The position numbers and the translations under genes are program-made. The notes beneath the pieces are model-generated. The model worked only from the letters and a program-made list of their open reading frames with translations, was not told where the DNA came from and ran no database searches. From assembly GCA_003049485.1 (NCBI GenBank), contig PYST01000026.1:1-64000 (forward strand): a stretch of DNA of 64,000 nucleotides, written 5' to 3'. The DNA comes from Ophioceras dolichostomum (Eukaryota; Ascomycota; Sordariomycetes; Magnaporthales; Ophioceraceae). This document shows positions 35,053-45,910 of this stretch, piece by piece. How positions within the stretch are numbered: position 1 is the stretch's first letter; each line of letters starts with the position of its first letter.

Positions 35053-36735
35053 TTCTTAGGTGGTAGTGATGAAGGGCAGGAAGAAAGAGATCGTGATCGT
35101 GTAAGGTTTGTTGGGTTCTCAAGAGCGCGGCCCCGAGATCGGGCAACTAGGCATGTATCGTATCGACTTCCGTGAACCACCTAATTTGATGACATCGATG
35201 GGAAACTATGAGGCCAAGAGAAAGATTTCTGTTTTCTCCTGTGTGGCCGACGATGAGAATTCAAGTAGATATTCAGGACTAGAAAAGTCCACAAGGCACC
35301 AGCAGACTACCTAGCTAGAGAGAGAGAGAGAGATAGAGAGATGACATCGAAGAAAGGATCCGAACGCTCGCAACATGCACCGCCTGCGGAAGGCGGGGAA
35401 GAACGGGATTGGTCGCCCGCAAGCGCTGTGATAGTCCCTCGCATCGCCCTGCTCGCACATTATCTATATCCGTGGTTGGGAGGAGCAGCTGACTGATCTA
35501 GCCTCGCTACCTATATCCGAATGCTTGCAGGTCGATTTCCCTATGAGCTTACAAAATTCGAGGCTTTTTGGTGGGGAAGGTGAGGAGAAATGGGCAAGTA
35601 GGCTGTGTGTATGCTGCCTTTTCAGTATCCCCGTGTAATCCGCGGCCGGCGTTTGGTATCATTGGGTGAGGATGCACTTGGACTGGGCGGCTACTTCGGC
35701 CGAGTATCCGTGATGTATGTAAGGTACCTACCAGGGAGGGGCCATCATCGCCCCCCGGTCCAGACAGTTTGCATGCCAGGCACGAACCCCGCTGTCAGCC
35801 GACATCAACAGTACATGCCGTCGCGGCTTGTTGGTCGGCAAGGAGGCCGGCATACGTTAGACAAATAAAGAAGAAAAGGCCACGGCTGTCGCCACCGTCC
35901 CGTGTCTTGGCCCGGCGTGTATGTTGTTAATTCGCACGGCATGCAGACACACACGTCGGTCGGCGGTCGGCCGAGTACTGGCCGCGCCTGAGACGGGCTT
36001 CGTATCTGGTGGTGGTGGTAGGCCGAGTGTGCTGTTGGAACTCGCCTCCTACCCGAATAGGGCGGTAGCCGCATTTACTCGATGAAACGTTGTAGCAACC
36101 TCGAAGAGTAACAAGGAACACAGCAAAAAGACGAATTTTAAGTGCAATGAAGGTGTGATCTCGACATTCGTCGCCGTAAGAATGATACGGGCGGCGCGAT
36201 TCTCGGTTCCCGCCATGTTTTGCGGCCTGGGTTGGCTGTTGGTGGTAAGCGGGCACTCTTCAGCCTTTCGCTTCCCCTGAATTCCATCGTCATCCACTGG
36301 CTCGCTAGCCCCCATATCTCACTTCTCGTTCCTGCGCGCCCGTTGATCTGCAGGGCACTTGCATGTGGTCTTTCAGTTGTTGGGCGCCTTGGCCAGGTCT
36401 GCACAGCAGGGCACCTTCTCATGAAGCAAATGATCTTCGACGGCTCAGGTGTCCAAAACCAAAGAGTTTCTGGGTTGTGGTGAGTTCTAATTAATGTCGA
36501 ACTCCGTACCGAAACGACATTGGGGGCCAAGATGGGTCGCCATCCCGGCCCACGTGAGAACAAGCCTCGTTATCCAACCCCCAAATCTAGCCCTTCCATG
36601 GAAAGAAAACGAAGCAGGCCAGCCCGGCCACTCAGCCTTGTGATACTCCAAACTCCAGTCGCTATACGTGCAATATGTCAAACCATACGTAAGCAGTGAA
36701 GGAGGGGGTTGTGAACCACGCTCCACCAACTCCGC
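35053..36735. other. Intergenic between transporter and TAF13
   Basis: 1.7 kb with no recognisable gene. It contains an imperfect GA tract at about 35315-35340 and a GGTACCTACC unit near 35722-35732. The side next to 35053 is the transporter promoter. Confidence 0.5.
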
Positions 36736-37451
36736 TCAGCCCTTCTTCCCGGTCGTAGAATCCACATCCATCAGCGTATCCTCATCCAGCTCACCAACAT
36801 CCTCCTCACCAACCGTCTCCTGAATCTTCCGTTTCCTTCCCCGCGTGGCCCCCGTCCCCGTGCTCCCAGCGCCGCCGCCGGCACCACTGCCGCCCCCACC
36901 ACCGCCGCCACTGCCAGAGAGCTTCGCCAACTCGGCCGCCTCCTTGAGCATCGACTCGTCGTCTAGTCCGGGCAGCTTGCGCGCCTCTGTGATGTGCTTC
37001 TTCAGCTCGAACACCTCCTGGACCTTGCCCAGGTACAGGGGGTTGCGGCGGATGGCGAACTCGAAGTCCTCGTACTTCACCTTTTGCCGCCCCGAGTACT
37101 GCGCCATGCGCGTCGCCTCGAACGAGAGGCCCTGGATGAACTCGGTCGCGATCTCGTCGAGCACCTTCATCGTGTCGGGGAGCGGTTGGCGGTGGTCGCC
37201 GCAGCCGTAGAGGAGTGATGACACTGTTGGTTGTTGCGAGGCGTTAGTTACCTTTAGTAGTCTTCCAACTGTGCTTGTCCCTGTCCATCATCTTCCCCCT
37301 TCTCTTGCTACATCCCCACAGCTCCCCCGGTTTTGCCATTCTGCGTTATGCTTGATCCTACAGAGCCTGGAAATGAGGAAGGTAACTTGCATTCGGTATT
37401 GCCGAAGTTCATCTTGCCGACATTTTTGCCGGCTCTCGCTCGTGGCTCCAT
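36736..37451 (-). CDS. TAF13: TFIID subunit TAF13
   Basis: A histone-fold subunit of TFIID that pairs with TAF11 in RNA polymerase II pre-initiation complexes. Two exons, 37451-37391 and 37223-36736, 182 aa. The first exon (MEPRARAGKNVGKMNFGNTE) is too short to stand out alone but gives the typical basic TAF13 N-terminus. It joins in frame as ...NTEL-SSLLYGCGDHRQPLPDT. The junction requires a GC-AG intron: donor GCAAGT at 37390, a perfect ACTAAC branch site near 37245, and acceptor CAG ending at 37224. The nearest GT donor (GTTACC) would shift the frame. The histone fold spans about 15-105, with DEIATEFIQGL and VKYEDFEFAIRRNPLYLGKV. The C-terminus is a Gly-rich then acidic/Lys tail. It is divergent from KSH1 with about 690 bp between start codons. 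Confidence 0.93.
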
Positions 37452-38142
37452 CTTTGATGGTGTTGAATGAACCCGTCGTACTATCGATTGAGCGTCGGTT
37501 TTCGGGATTACTTCGCGACAGATAGTCCGCTTCGCATCGTTCGTGCGTTGGGAATATGACGGGAGAGGGCTCCGAGTTTGGCTGGTGATGAAGTCGCGGC
37601 TTGATATCTGTCGACAAAGGTTGACTTGGTTGACTGGAAACAATGAGGCTGACTGGCAGCCTGAAGTCAACCACAACAGGGATTTAGGTTCCCCGCGCGG
37701 GCGCGTGGGGTCACTGGTCAGAGCTTCTCAGCCTCTCACAGCGCTTGCGTTCAGGCGGGTCCACCAGTCCGACCCGCTGCCATGTGAGCTGAAGGTTGGA
37801 AAAGGTGTTCTTCCGAACGACTGCCGTGACACCATGTCATCAAGGAGGCTGAAAGCTGTCAAACACCTCCAAACCAAAGTCGCACCGTAAAGTTTTGCGC
37901 GACGCGCGTTTCCCAAGAACAGCCTCCTCGATCGAGCCACATATCCCACGAATTCTTCGATTTATTCTCCTCCCGATCGCCCGACTTCAAAACTGCACTG
38001 TTGGCAAGCTTTTGCGACTTGAAAGGCCAAATTGCATGACTGCACGCAGAGTCGAACTTCGAACCCGGTCCAGCACGACTAGCTGCCTCGCCCACGACAA
38101 CGGTTTGCGCAAGATCACCTCCGACGGCGCGGGCGACTCAAG
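37452..38142. promoter_or_regulatory. Bidirectional promoter TAF13 / KSH1
   Basis: 691 bases separate divergent start codons of two housekeeping genes, so core promoters for both must lie here. I could not assign a TATA box or specific factor sites. Confidence 0.6.
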
Positions 38143-38631
38143 ATGGTATGCTGGGATGCTTTGTACCCTTACCGTCCCCTATAATTGCGAGTACGAATCG
38201 TGAAACTGACAGACGCGATCAGTCCGCCTTCTTCAACTTCCAATCGCTCCTCCTCGTCATCCTTCTCCTGATATGCACGAGCACATACATGCACGCCATC
38301 TTCCCGGCGATTATGGATAATAGGAAACAAGGGTATGTCGGCGGGTCCTTCCGAAGAGTCGTCTCGAGCTCGTACGGCTTTGGAGATTCCGTTGATCCAG
38401 GCTGACACCTATCCTCTCTTTTGCTAGGTATTTGGGGATATTCTGGAAGTTTGCTAGGATAGGGGAACGATTAAGTCCATACGTCAGTATCTGTTGCGTT
38501 TTCATGGCGGTAAGTTTTCACTCCCACAAGGGATCGCCCTTCTCCATCACCAAGTTCTTGGTTGTCTTGAGGTAGCTCGTCCACTGACAGCCTCCCTCCA
38601 TGTTCAGATCTCTGTGTTCATCGGAAACTGA
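38143..38631 (+). CDS. KSH1: Kish protein (Ksh1/TMEM167 family)
   Basis: A small Golgi/early secretory membrane protein, essential in yeast and linked to secretion. Four coding exons, 38143-38145, 38223-38332, 38428-38509 and 38608-38631, give 72 aa, the exact family length. The first coding exon is the ATG alone, followed at once by the donor GTATGC. The intron has a CTGAC branch and CAG acceptor. The last coding exon is 24 bases. The protein begins MSAFFNFQSLLLVILLL, a hydrophobic segment (about 7-27). It continues with the conserved FWKFARIGERLSPYVSICC and a second hydrophobic stretch, and ends AISVFIGN. All phases close and all four pieces match the family, so I am confident although no long open frame reveals the gene. 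Confidence 0.93.
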
Positions 38632-39766
38632 AGAAGTCACATCTGGTGCCTCTGCACTATTCGTTTCTCATCCCGCTACTAGTGATAGTTTCACGGCACG
38701 GCATTTACTTGTATATCATTTTGTTATAATGGAGTCTCAGGGGTACCTCAGGTAGCCTAGTCTACACGGATTTGCTACTACGGCGCACTTTGAGGAACGG
38801 CGGGCTCGACGAGCAAACAACCCTTTGTCACTCACTATCTTGTTGTGACTGGCTCCCATGAGGAGAAATCGCAAAGGTTGTATTTGCCGCTGTTCTTACG
38901 GTCCGAGAAACCAGATGTTTCGTTTGGCGGACTTGAGAGCACGAGTGGTCCCTGGCGATGGGAGGTGGGTGGTGGGTAGGGGGTGGTTACCAGCTAGCGC
39001 CGCATCCGCCTTAGAGAATAAAGCAAAAAAAAAAACAATAAGAGGAACGGAACCGGATTCTGAACCAAAGTGGTTATGATATCGGCTTTCACGGGTCAGG
39101 AATAGTGTTTCTGACGGAAGCCCGATGCGAAGCGATCGGCAAGGGGAAGGCAACCCAGGTCCGACCGATGGCGAGCACCCGACCTTTCGTCTCATGTAAT
39201 CCCACCGTGCCGCCTCCGCCATGGATGTTTCATGGCCCCGCCTCTCGCAAAAAAATCCATACCTGCAACGCAGGCGCCTTTGTTCCTGGTCGCAGACACT
39301 CCTGGGGGCTGAGGGCGTGCTCGCATGGAAGATGGAGAGGAGAAACCTTCGAAAAATTGTCGACTGATGAGACCATCCAGAGCGCAAAGATTCGGAGGAT
39401 GCAGGGCGACGGAGTGCGTGATGCGTGCATTTCCCACTTTCAGAGAAGTGCATTACCCATACCTAACATAGTATAGATTTCCATCTTATCTATTCCGCAG
39501 AATATACCAAAAAAGAAAAGAAATTAATTAATCGGGGACCGTGGTCCCTTTTGCGGTTTCTTTTCTGGTTCTAGAATACCGGGGCGTTTCGGTGCTGCCG
39601 GACCTCATATCCCTGCGTTATAGGGATGGATATTACGGGGTTGCGTGGCAGGGGGGTTCTTCTGTACGGGGACTCTCACGGAACCACTGCCGAGAAAGTG
39701 CAAGCGTTTGAAGTCGGTCCTGGCTGAAGTGGCCGACAACTCCTGCCGTACGATATCCCGTATCTA

Positions 39767-39804
39767 CGGCGGGAGAGCCAAAATAGGCGGTAGATCTCCC
39801 GCCG
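39767..39804. repeat. Inverted repeat, 10-bp perfect stem
   Basis: CGGCGGGAGA at 39767-39776 is followed by its exact reverse complement TCTCCCGCCG at 39795-39804, with an 18-base loop. There is no T run after it. It could be a relic of a mobile element or a protein-binding site. Confidence 0.6.
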
Positions 39805-41232
39805 TCTGGTTGACGTACCAAAACATCTTTTCACCAATGTTGAGCATCCCGCCGATTTTCAGCTAGGCTCCTCGCCTGGCTTATAAGCCACAGGTGGCCC
39901 GGACCAACAACCGTCCTGGCTGGACCAACAGCGCTCAAACGTTCGCGATGCAACACAACGCCTACGCTTTTCAGGGGTAATAGCCAGAAGCGGGAAAAGA
40001 AGGAGAGGAGCGAAGTAAGATCACCCACCACAGTCTGTTCGGCAAGCAATAGATGCGATGCCTAGCAATACCTGACTCGATCCGAAATTTGGATCTTGCA
40101 GGTCTCCGGTCGGGTCAAGACACAGTACCTTGCAGGAGGTTTGGCCCTCACAAGTCCCTGGAGCCCAACTACATACAACTTACAATCCTCGGTTCCTACT
40201 ACACAATTACACAGTATTCTCTGGGGCATGCCTCGTAATTCTTCCCTGCCGCCTGCAGGTTGGTCTGACCCCAGGGCACAGGACAGATATAGTAGTAGCA
40301 CTAGTATGCGAAAGTGGCTTTGCCTGGGGGCAAGTTGCCAGAGAAGGATGGTTGAACAGGGGACTATACGTTATCGACTGGGAAGAGGGTTGCTTGTTCG
40401 GTCGGGTTTGTTCTCGAATGAAACGAAACCGCATGACTGAACCTTACTACGAGACGCTGACATGCCTCCAATATTTTCGACAGGGTGCCAGGTGAGAGGC
40501 ACACGAGGTGAGCACGGTCTGCCACGAGGAGAGATTCATGCCAGGATGAAGACTCCGTCGTCGTCCGAGCTCTGGAGGGCAAGAGGCAAAATAGAAAGAA
40601 ACCGGACGGAGAAGCCCCTTCCTCTTCCACACATACCATGCATGCACTGAGCGCTGAACTCTGCGCATACCGTGCCGACGATGTTCACGATCCCGCACGG
40701 GCTTCTCGAGGAGGGGAAGAAGGAACACAGACAGCAGCATGACTCGGTGGGCGAATTAGGCTGCCAAGACATGGAGGCAAAGGATTAAAGATTCGAAGCG
40801 AATGGAGAGGCAGAAACGAAGAGAAGAGCAACAAGGAAAAAATAAAGTGTGTTGCGCAATCGGCCGTTGGGAATGGCTCAGAGATGGGGGGATAGGAGGG
40901 AGGGGACGGGCAAGGTGGCACAGGTGAAACCGCATCGGAGGAAGGAGGAAGAGGAGAGACCACGACCTCACCGCCAGGGCCTCACAAGAACGATCCACAG
41001 CATCGCACAAAGCTGTGGGGATTGGGATTACATGCACCTTGCAGCGTACAGCGAGCGACCTTACACCTAACCTACCAGGGAGCCATTTTTGGCATCACGG
41101 CGTACCACGCTTGCGAGGGTGTCGTTATTCGAACGCTATTCGCTGTCGTGGGGTCTCGCATGGACCAGGATGTGGTGTGCGCGTGTGCCTGTCTGCTCTT
41201 TTCAACTGTCGCGTGTGTTGCATGGCTGTGGA

Positions 41233-41259
41233 TGGCTGGCTGGCTGGCTGGCTGGCTGG
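41233..41259. repeat. (TGGC)n microsatellite
   Basis: Six or so tandem TGGC units in intergenic DNA. Confidence 0.85.
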
Positions 41260-42519
41260 GTCGTGGTGGTAGTGGTAGTGATTGCCGTTGAAACTGGATG
41301 TGGGATCAGCCCGCTACATGATGCCCGTCGCTTCGCTGGCACACCCTCCAAGAGAAGCAAAATGTTTCATCGAAGGACGACGCCACAAGCTGTCGATGGC
41401 CCCAAATGCCTGCCCGACAAGTTACAACGCTGTCAGGATGGACGGATGGATGGATTGATGGAGGCAGTGAGTAAAGAGGAGGCGGCAAGAGGGGAGGGAG
41501 GACACGACGGACAGAGGCAGATAAACCACGAGGGAACGAGCCAGTGAGCAAGTAGCTGAGGACGCGCCTGTGCCCGTGGCCGGTTGGAGTTGTGAATGAC
41601 AAGGGACAGAGACAGAGGGACGGAGTGATCGCCATGAAAAAGCGAAAGCTGCACGCATGCCGGTGGCGCACTGGCGAGCTCAAGAGCTGCTCTTAGGCTT
41701 GCCAGAATGCAGCGTGACTGCTGTGGGATACCGTCGGATATGCAGGTGCGCGGTGAGGGACGGGGCGCAAGATAGCATATATCCGAGCCACGCTCGCAGT
41801 TGATGCTGTGATGTGGATGGTCATGCTGATGCTGGAGCCGCGTGCTCTGCTCAATGCTCTCTCTTCGAGTGCGGGCATCGGATCCAGCTTCGACGACCGG
41901 TCGGGAACAAGGGACTGGAATGGCGAGGGTTGACCCAGGACACAGAACTCAGCGAGGGGCCAGAGACAGAAGAGACGGACAGGTCCCCGATCGTCACCAC
42001 ATGCAGTCATAAACCGCAACCCGCATACCCCCAGTGAGCCGTGCGGGCGGGCTGCAACAAATAAGACCCTCGGCCTTGCGCCGTGCTGCTGCTGACGGGA
42101 TGCGATGCGTGCGTGCTGGCGGGCAGGAAAGAACCGAGGCCTACAGTGTGCTGGGCCACATGACTCATTGCTCAAACGCCAGAAGAAATGAGGCAGGGAA
42201 GAAGAAAAAAGAAACGACGTGTTACAGAGCGGAGGGCCTGGCCATACTATAGTACTGTGAAAGAGAAAAAGAGGGGATGCAACGCAGAGACCCGTGTGTT
42301 TATATGGTACGACAAAAAAGAACTGAGTCCTTCCTCCGGGACCCCGATCGGTGTCGGATTTCCATGTTGGGTGTGGTTACGAAAAACGACGGAAGCGATG
42401 CATGCAGTGGCACCGGTGGTGACGGGGGATGCCGTCGAATATTCCGTAGACCGGCAGAGGGTATCGCGGCCAATGAGAGACCCTCAAAATGGAATTTGGG
42501 GGGGGGGGGGGGGGGGGGT

Positions 42520-42540
42520 NNNNNNNNNNNNNNNNNNNNN
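42520..42540. other. Assembly gap flanked by poly-G
   Basis: A run of 21 N, with about 22 G on the left (ending in one T) and 24 G on the right. The gap length is probably arbitrary. Reading frames across it are meaningless. Confidence 0.98.
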
Positions 42541-45500
42541 GGGGGGGGGGGGGGGGGGGGGGGGTTCGGACTTGCATGCATCGGGGCCGACCGAGTTTCT
42601 CTCTCACAACTAAACATCCACTAGTCACGGACGAGGGACCGGAAAAGGAAAGGAGGAGGGAGAACAACTTTATCATCCACCTGCCCACATTCCCATCATA
42701 GATCAGGCAGTCAATAATAATGGGCGGTAGGTCGGGAAGATGAACATATCAGGTCGACCGGCCTAGAATCACAGTTGCAGTGCTCCCTCTCTATAGTAAG
42801 GCGTCGATCACATTTTCGGACCCTCGGGTCCGTCGTGCCACTAACCCTATCACGGAGGGCCGGGTGTGACGAGATACAGGCAAGAAAGCGAAAAGAAAGC
42901 GAGAGCGAATCCTGGGGGAAAAGAAAGAAAGAGTGTTGTTGCACGCAACACACACACGGGAATCCGCATCTACTGCCCTCTCTTCGCCCCCGCCACATCA
43001 TGTGGAAGCGGACGGAAACGGGAACAGAACGAGAGACGAATTACCAAGCAACAAATCCGGAGCGAACGAGGCGAGGCGAGGGAAGCACACACGGGACGGA
43101 TGAATGGATACCGAGGTAGATGGATGGATCGTAGATACGAAGCACGAAACCTGTGGAGATGGAGAGAAGGAGAAAGAAAAAAGAGTCATCACCAAAGGAC
43201 AAGGACGGGGGGTCGGCCGCACCAGTTCTGGCCAACCTCGATGGGTAGGTTTTTTCTACAGGTATGTAGCGAACGAGCGAGCAAGGCGGGACGAGGCCAT
43301 CCATCCAGCCAGCTCAGCCGGCCAGCCAACCAGGCCCATCCGGTGAGTCCCGCCACGGAACATCTGAGTTGATGATGATCGTCATCGCCTCTCGCTAGCC
43401 TAGGTAGTTGGCCGCTCACCCACCCACCGTCTTCACCGGCCACGACACACGGACGGCGCGGGCCCACACAAGGCCGGCAGCGGAGGACGGGTGGGTGGGC
43501 GAGGGAAGCGGGCCTTTTTTTCGGTTCCCTTCCTTGCCCTTCCCTTTCCTTCCCATCCCTCGCCTATAGATCTTCGTTAACAACCACCTCCGTTTGGTGT
43601 TTTGCTCGTTCGCCCTCCACCACTCGTCGGGTTGTTGCGAGGCCACTCTTGACCGCCTTGTAAAGCAAGCAGAAACGACTTGTGCAGCAGGACGAGGCCT
43701 AGCCATTAGGCTCCTTCATCTATCTCTTTCTCATCCGGGTCGGGTGTTACGAAAAACGGGTGCCGGCCTATAGTGTAGCCCCTCTTATCGTCTTCTCGCC
43801 ATCCGAGAAGGCTAGGAAAGGTGGTGTAAAGTAAGTAGCCGGGATAACATGACCTGTCATATCAGTAATGGCGAATTTAAAAAAAAATATCGAAAAAAAT
43901 GAGGCGTCTAGGTTGGCGTGTCTTGTTGGGCACACAGACGTCAATAATCACCGGCAAGCGGCATGCTATTCTTCCTTCGTTGACAGGAAAATCGATAGTG
44001 TCTTCCGAACTGTTGAAATACGGGGTTAAAGGGATGAGAGAGAGAGAGATGAGAAGACGAAACATTAATGGCCAAATAGTTCACATTTGTCGTCGCCCGA
44101 GTTGTTGAGGGGCCATGGGGAAATGGGGAAAGGAGGCATTTTTTGATTTAGCCTCTCCAGCATAGACGTCTGGGTAGGTGTCAGTCAGGTACTCTGTGAG
44201 TCAGATCCAGGGGTCGAAAAATCGGTCCGTCGGCCGAGAGATATGCTGCTGGGTGCGTCGGATATCATTCCTGAGTGCCGGACACGGACGAGACGGCCGG
44301 GAGCCGCTTGTTCTTTTTTGGGGGTCGTGTGTGTGTGGCATGCGGGTTAATGTGCTTCCGGTAGCCGCCCCAACAGAGAGGACTACATGCCACGACCACC
44401 AGCAACTTGCCACGATGTCCACCACCCACGCCCACCGTTGATGCTACAAGTCATACAGCATACCTACTGTACCTACATTACTACTCATATGTCAAGGATG
44501 GATGAATGCGCTGGTCGGGTTGGGATGGCAGCCTGGGCTGGGGTTGAAGCCAAGGTCGTGTTGTCGTCTAGCTGGACAACCGCTGGATAGAAGAGGGGAT
44601 CAGGTACGAATGCACGCATGCATATCCCAGCTCGTACGTCGTAAAATAAACAAGAAACGAGGCAACTGCATTTCCTCGTCATGGGCCTCTGGAAACGGAC
44701 GGTCGTCAGCAAAACGAGCGATATCCTGGGTGCTCCGTGTTTCGGCGAGCGGCGGGCGGGCGGCGGTGGCGGCCATGGATGGTGGATGGCGGTATGTAGA
44801 TGGTGGTTAGTTGGTGGCGGACCTGTTGCTGGCAAGCGATGGAAAGACAGGGAACCATGGGTGAGAGAAAAATGAAAACAACGGCATCGCTTCTTCTCTC
44901 GTTGCTGATATGTAGAACGGGGCGCGGCGCATTTTGTTTGCGTGCATGCCATGCCTGACCTGAATGCCTGCGTGCTGCGTGTGCGTGTCTGCATCAAGGG
45001 AAGGTGTGGGCGGGCGAAATCCGCGCGGTATCAATTTCCGTATCCGTTTGAAATGACAATCTAGAAGCAAAGCCATCCGGACAGCGGCAGCAGCATCATC
45101 AGCGGGCTCACTCAGAGTGTGGCTCATTGATACAATAAGCAAAAGCGTCGAGATGGTGGTGTGCTCCCCTGCAAGCAGTCAGCGCGCAAGGCAGGCGAGA
45201 AAAAAAAAGGAAAGGAAAATGCAGTGCATGTATGGAGGGACAAAGCAAGCCGCCGCCAGGCCTTGCCCGAAGGCCTGCCTGGCCGCATTGGCCGTCGTTG
45301 CTCAAGGTGGTGCTGCAACATTGGCAATGCATGCATTGTCTGCTATGTGGTAGTAGGGGGGAGCATGAGAAAAAAAAAAGGAAGAGAAAAAAAAAACATG
45401 TGCATCATGTGGCGGTTAGCACTTCCTGGGGCGAACCCCTTCCTCGTCGCTGGTCAGACCGCCATTTTGTTTCTGTGCTGGGAACGGCGAAAATGCTCGC

Positions 45501-45779
45501 GCCTCCTCTCGATTTTCTTAAAAGCAAGGCAAGTGTCTCCCGCGAACGTGTCGTCGTCGTCGTGTCGTGTCGACGTGTCGGGCAAAAGGGAAGCATCTAG
45601 AAAGGGGGGCAAAAAAAAGGGGAGCTGAGTCGCATATTGGTCGGCGTCCCCTGGGCTTCACTGGTGAGGAACGGAGGGCTTGCTCGGCTTGTATCCATGC
45701 AGGCTTTGCAGCTGCGGTCTTGGCTTCGCTTTTTCAGGTACGGACCCAGACTTAGGTCTTTCTGCTTTGGGAACTTTTT

Positions 45780-45910
45780 TTTTAAGAGTCCTCTGTGCGT
45801 TCATCAGTGCGTTGTCATCATTCAGACCATAACTTCTACCACTGCTTGCGACACCTTATTGGGGGCCCTAACAATTAGGTCCCAACAATTGGTGGCAGCG
45901 ACCTCGGGAG
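45780..45910 (+). mobile_element. Possible LTR end plus primer-binding site (retrotransposon scrap)
   Basis: The string ...TTAGGTCCCAACA, then two bases, then TGGTGGCAGCGACCTCGG has the form of an LTR 3' end (CA) followed by a tRNA primer-binding site beginning TGG, as in gypsy-type elements. I see no second LTR, polypurine tract or gag/pol coding. At most this is a degraded fragment, and chance is possible. Confidence 0.3.

Larger units (their letters stand above)
38632..42519. other. Gene-free interval, left part
   Basis: No recognisable gene in about 3.9 kb. It contains a GGTACC/CCTAG unit near 38740-38762, a perfect 14-bp palindrome at 39535-39548, a 10-bp-stem hairpin at 39767-39804, a TGGC microsatellite at 41233-41259, and purine-rich + strand stretches at about 40520-41000 and 41440-41640. 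The T-rich part just after 38631 is the KSH1 3' UTR. Confidence 0.5.

Noticed and set aside
42377..42701. Open frames reading through the N run with poly-Gly or poly-Pro.
   Set aside because: They cross an assembly gap and homopolymers, so the frame is meaningless.
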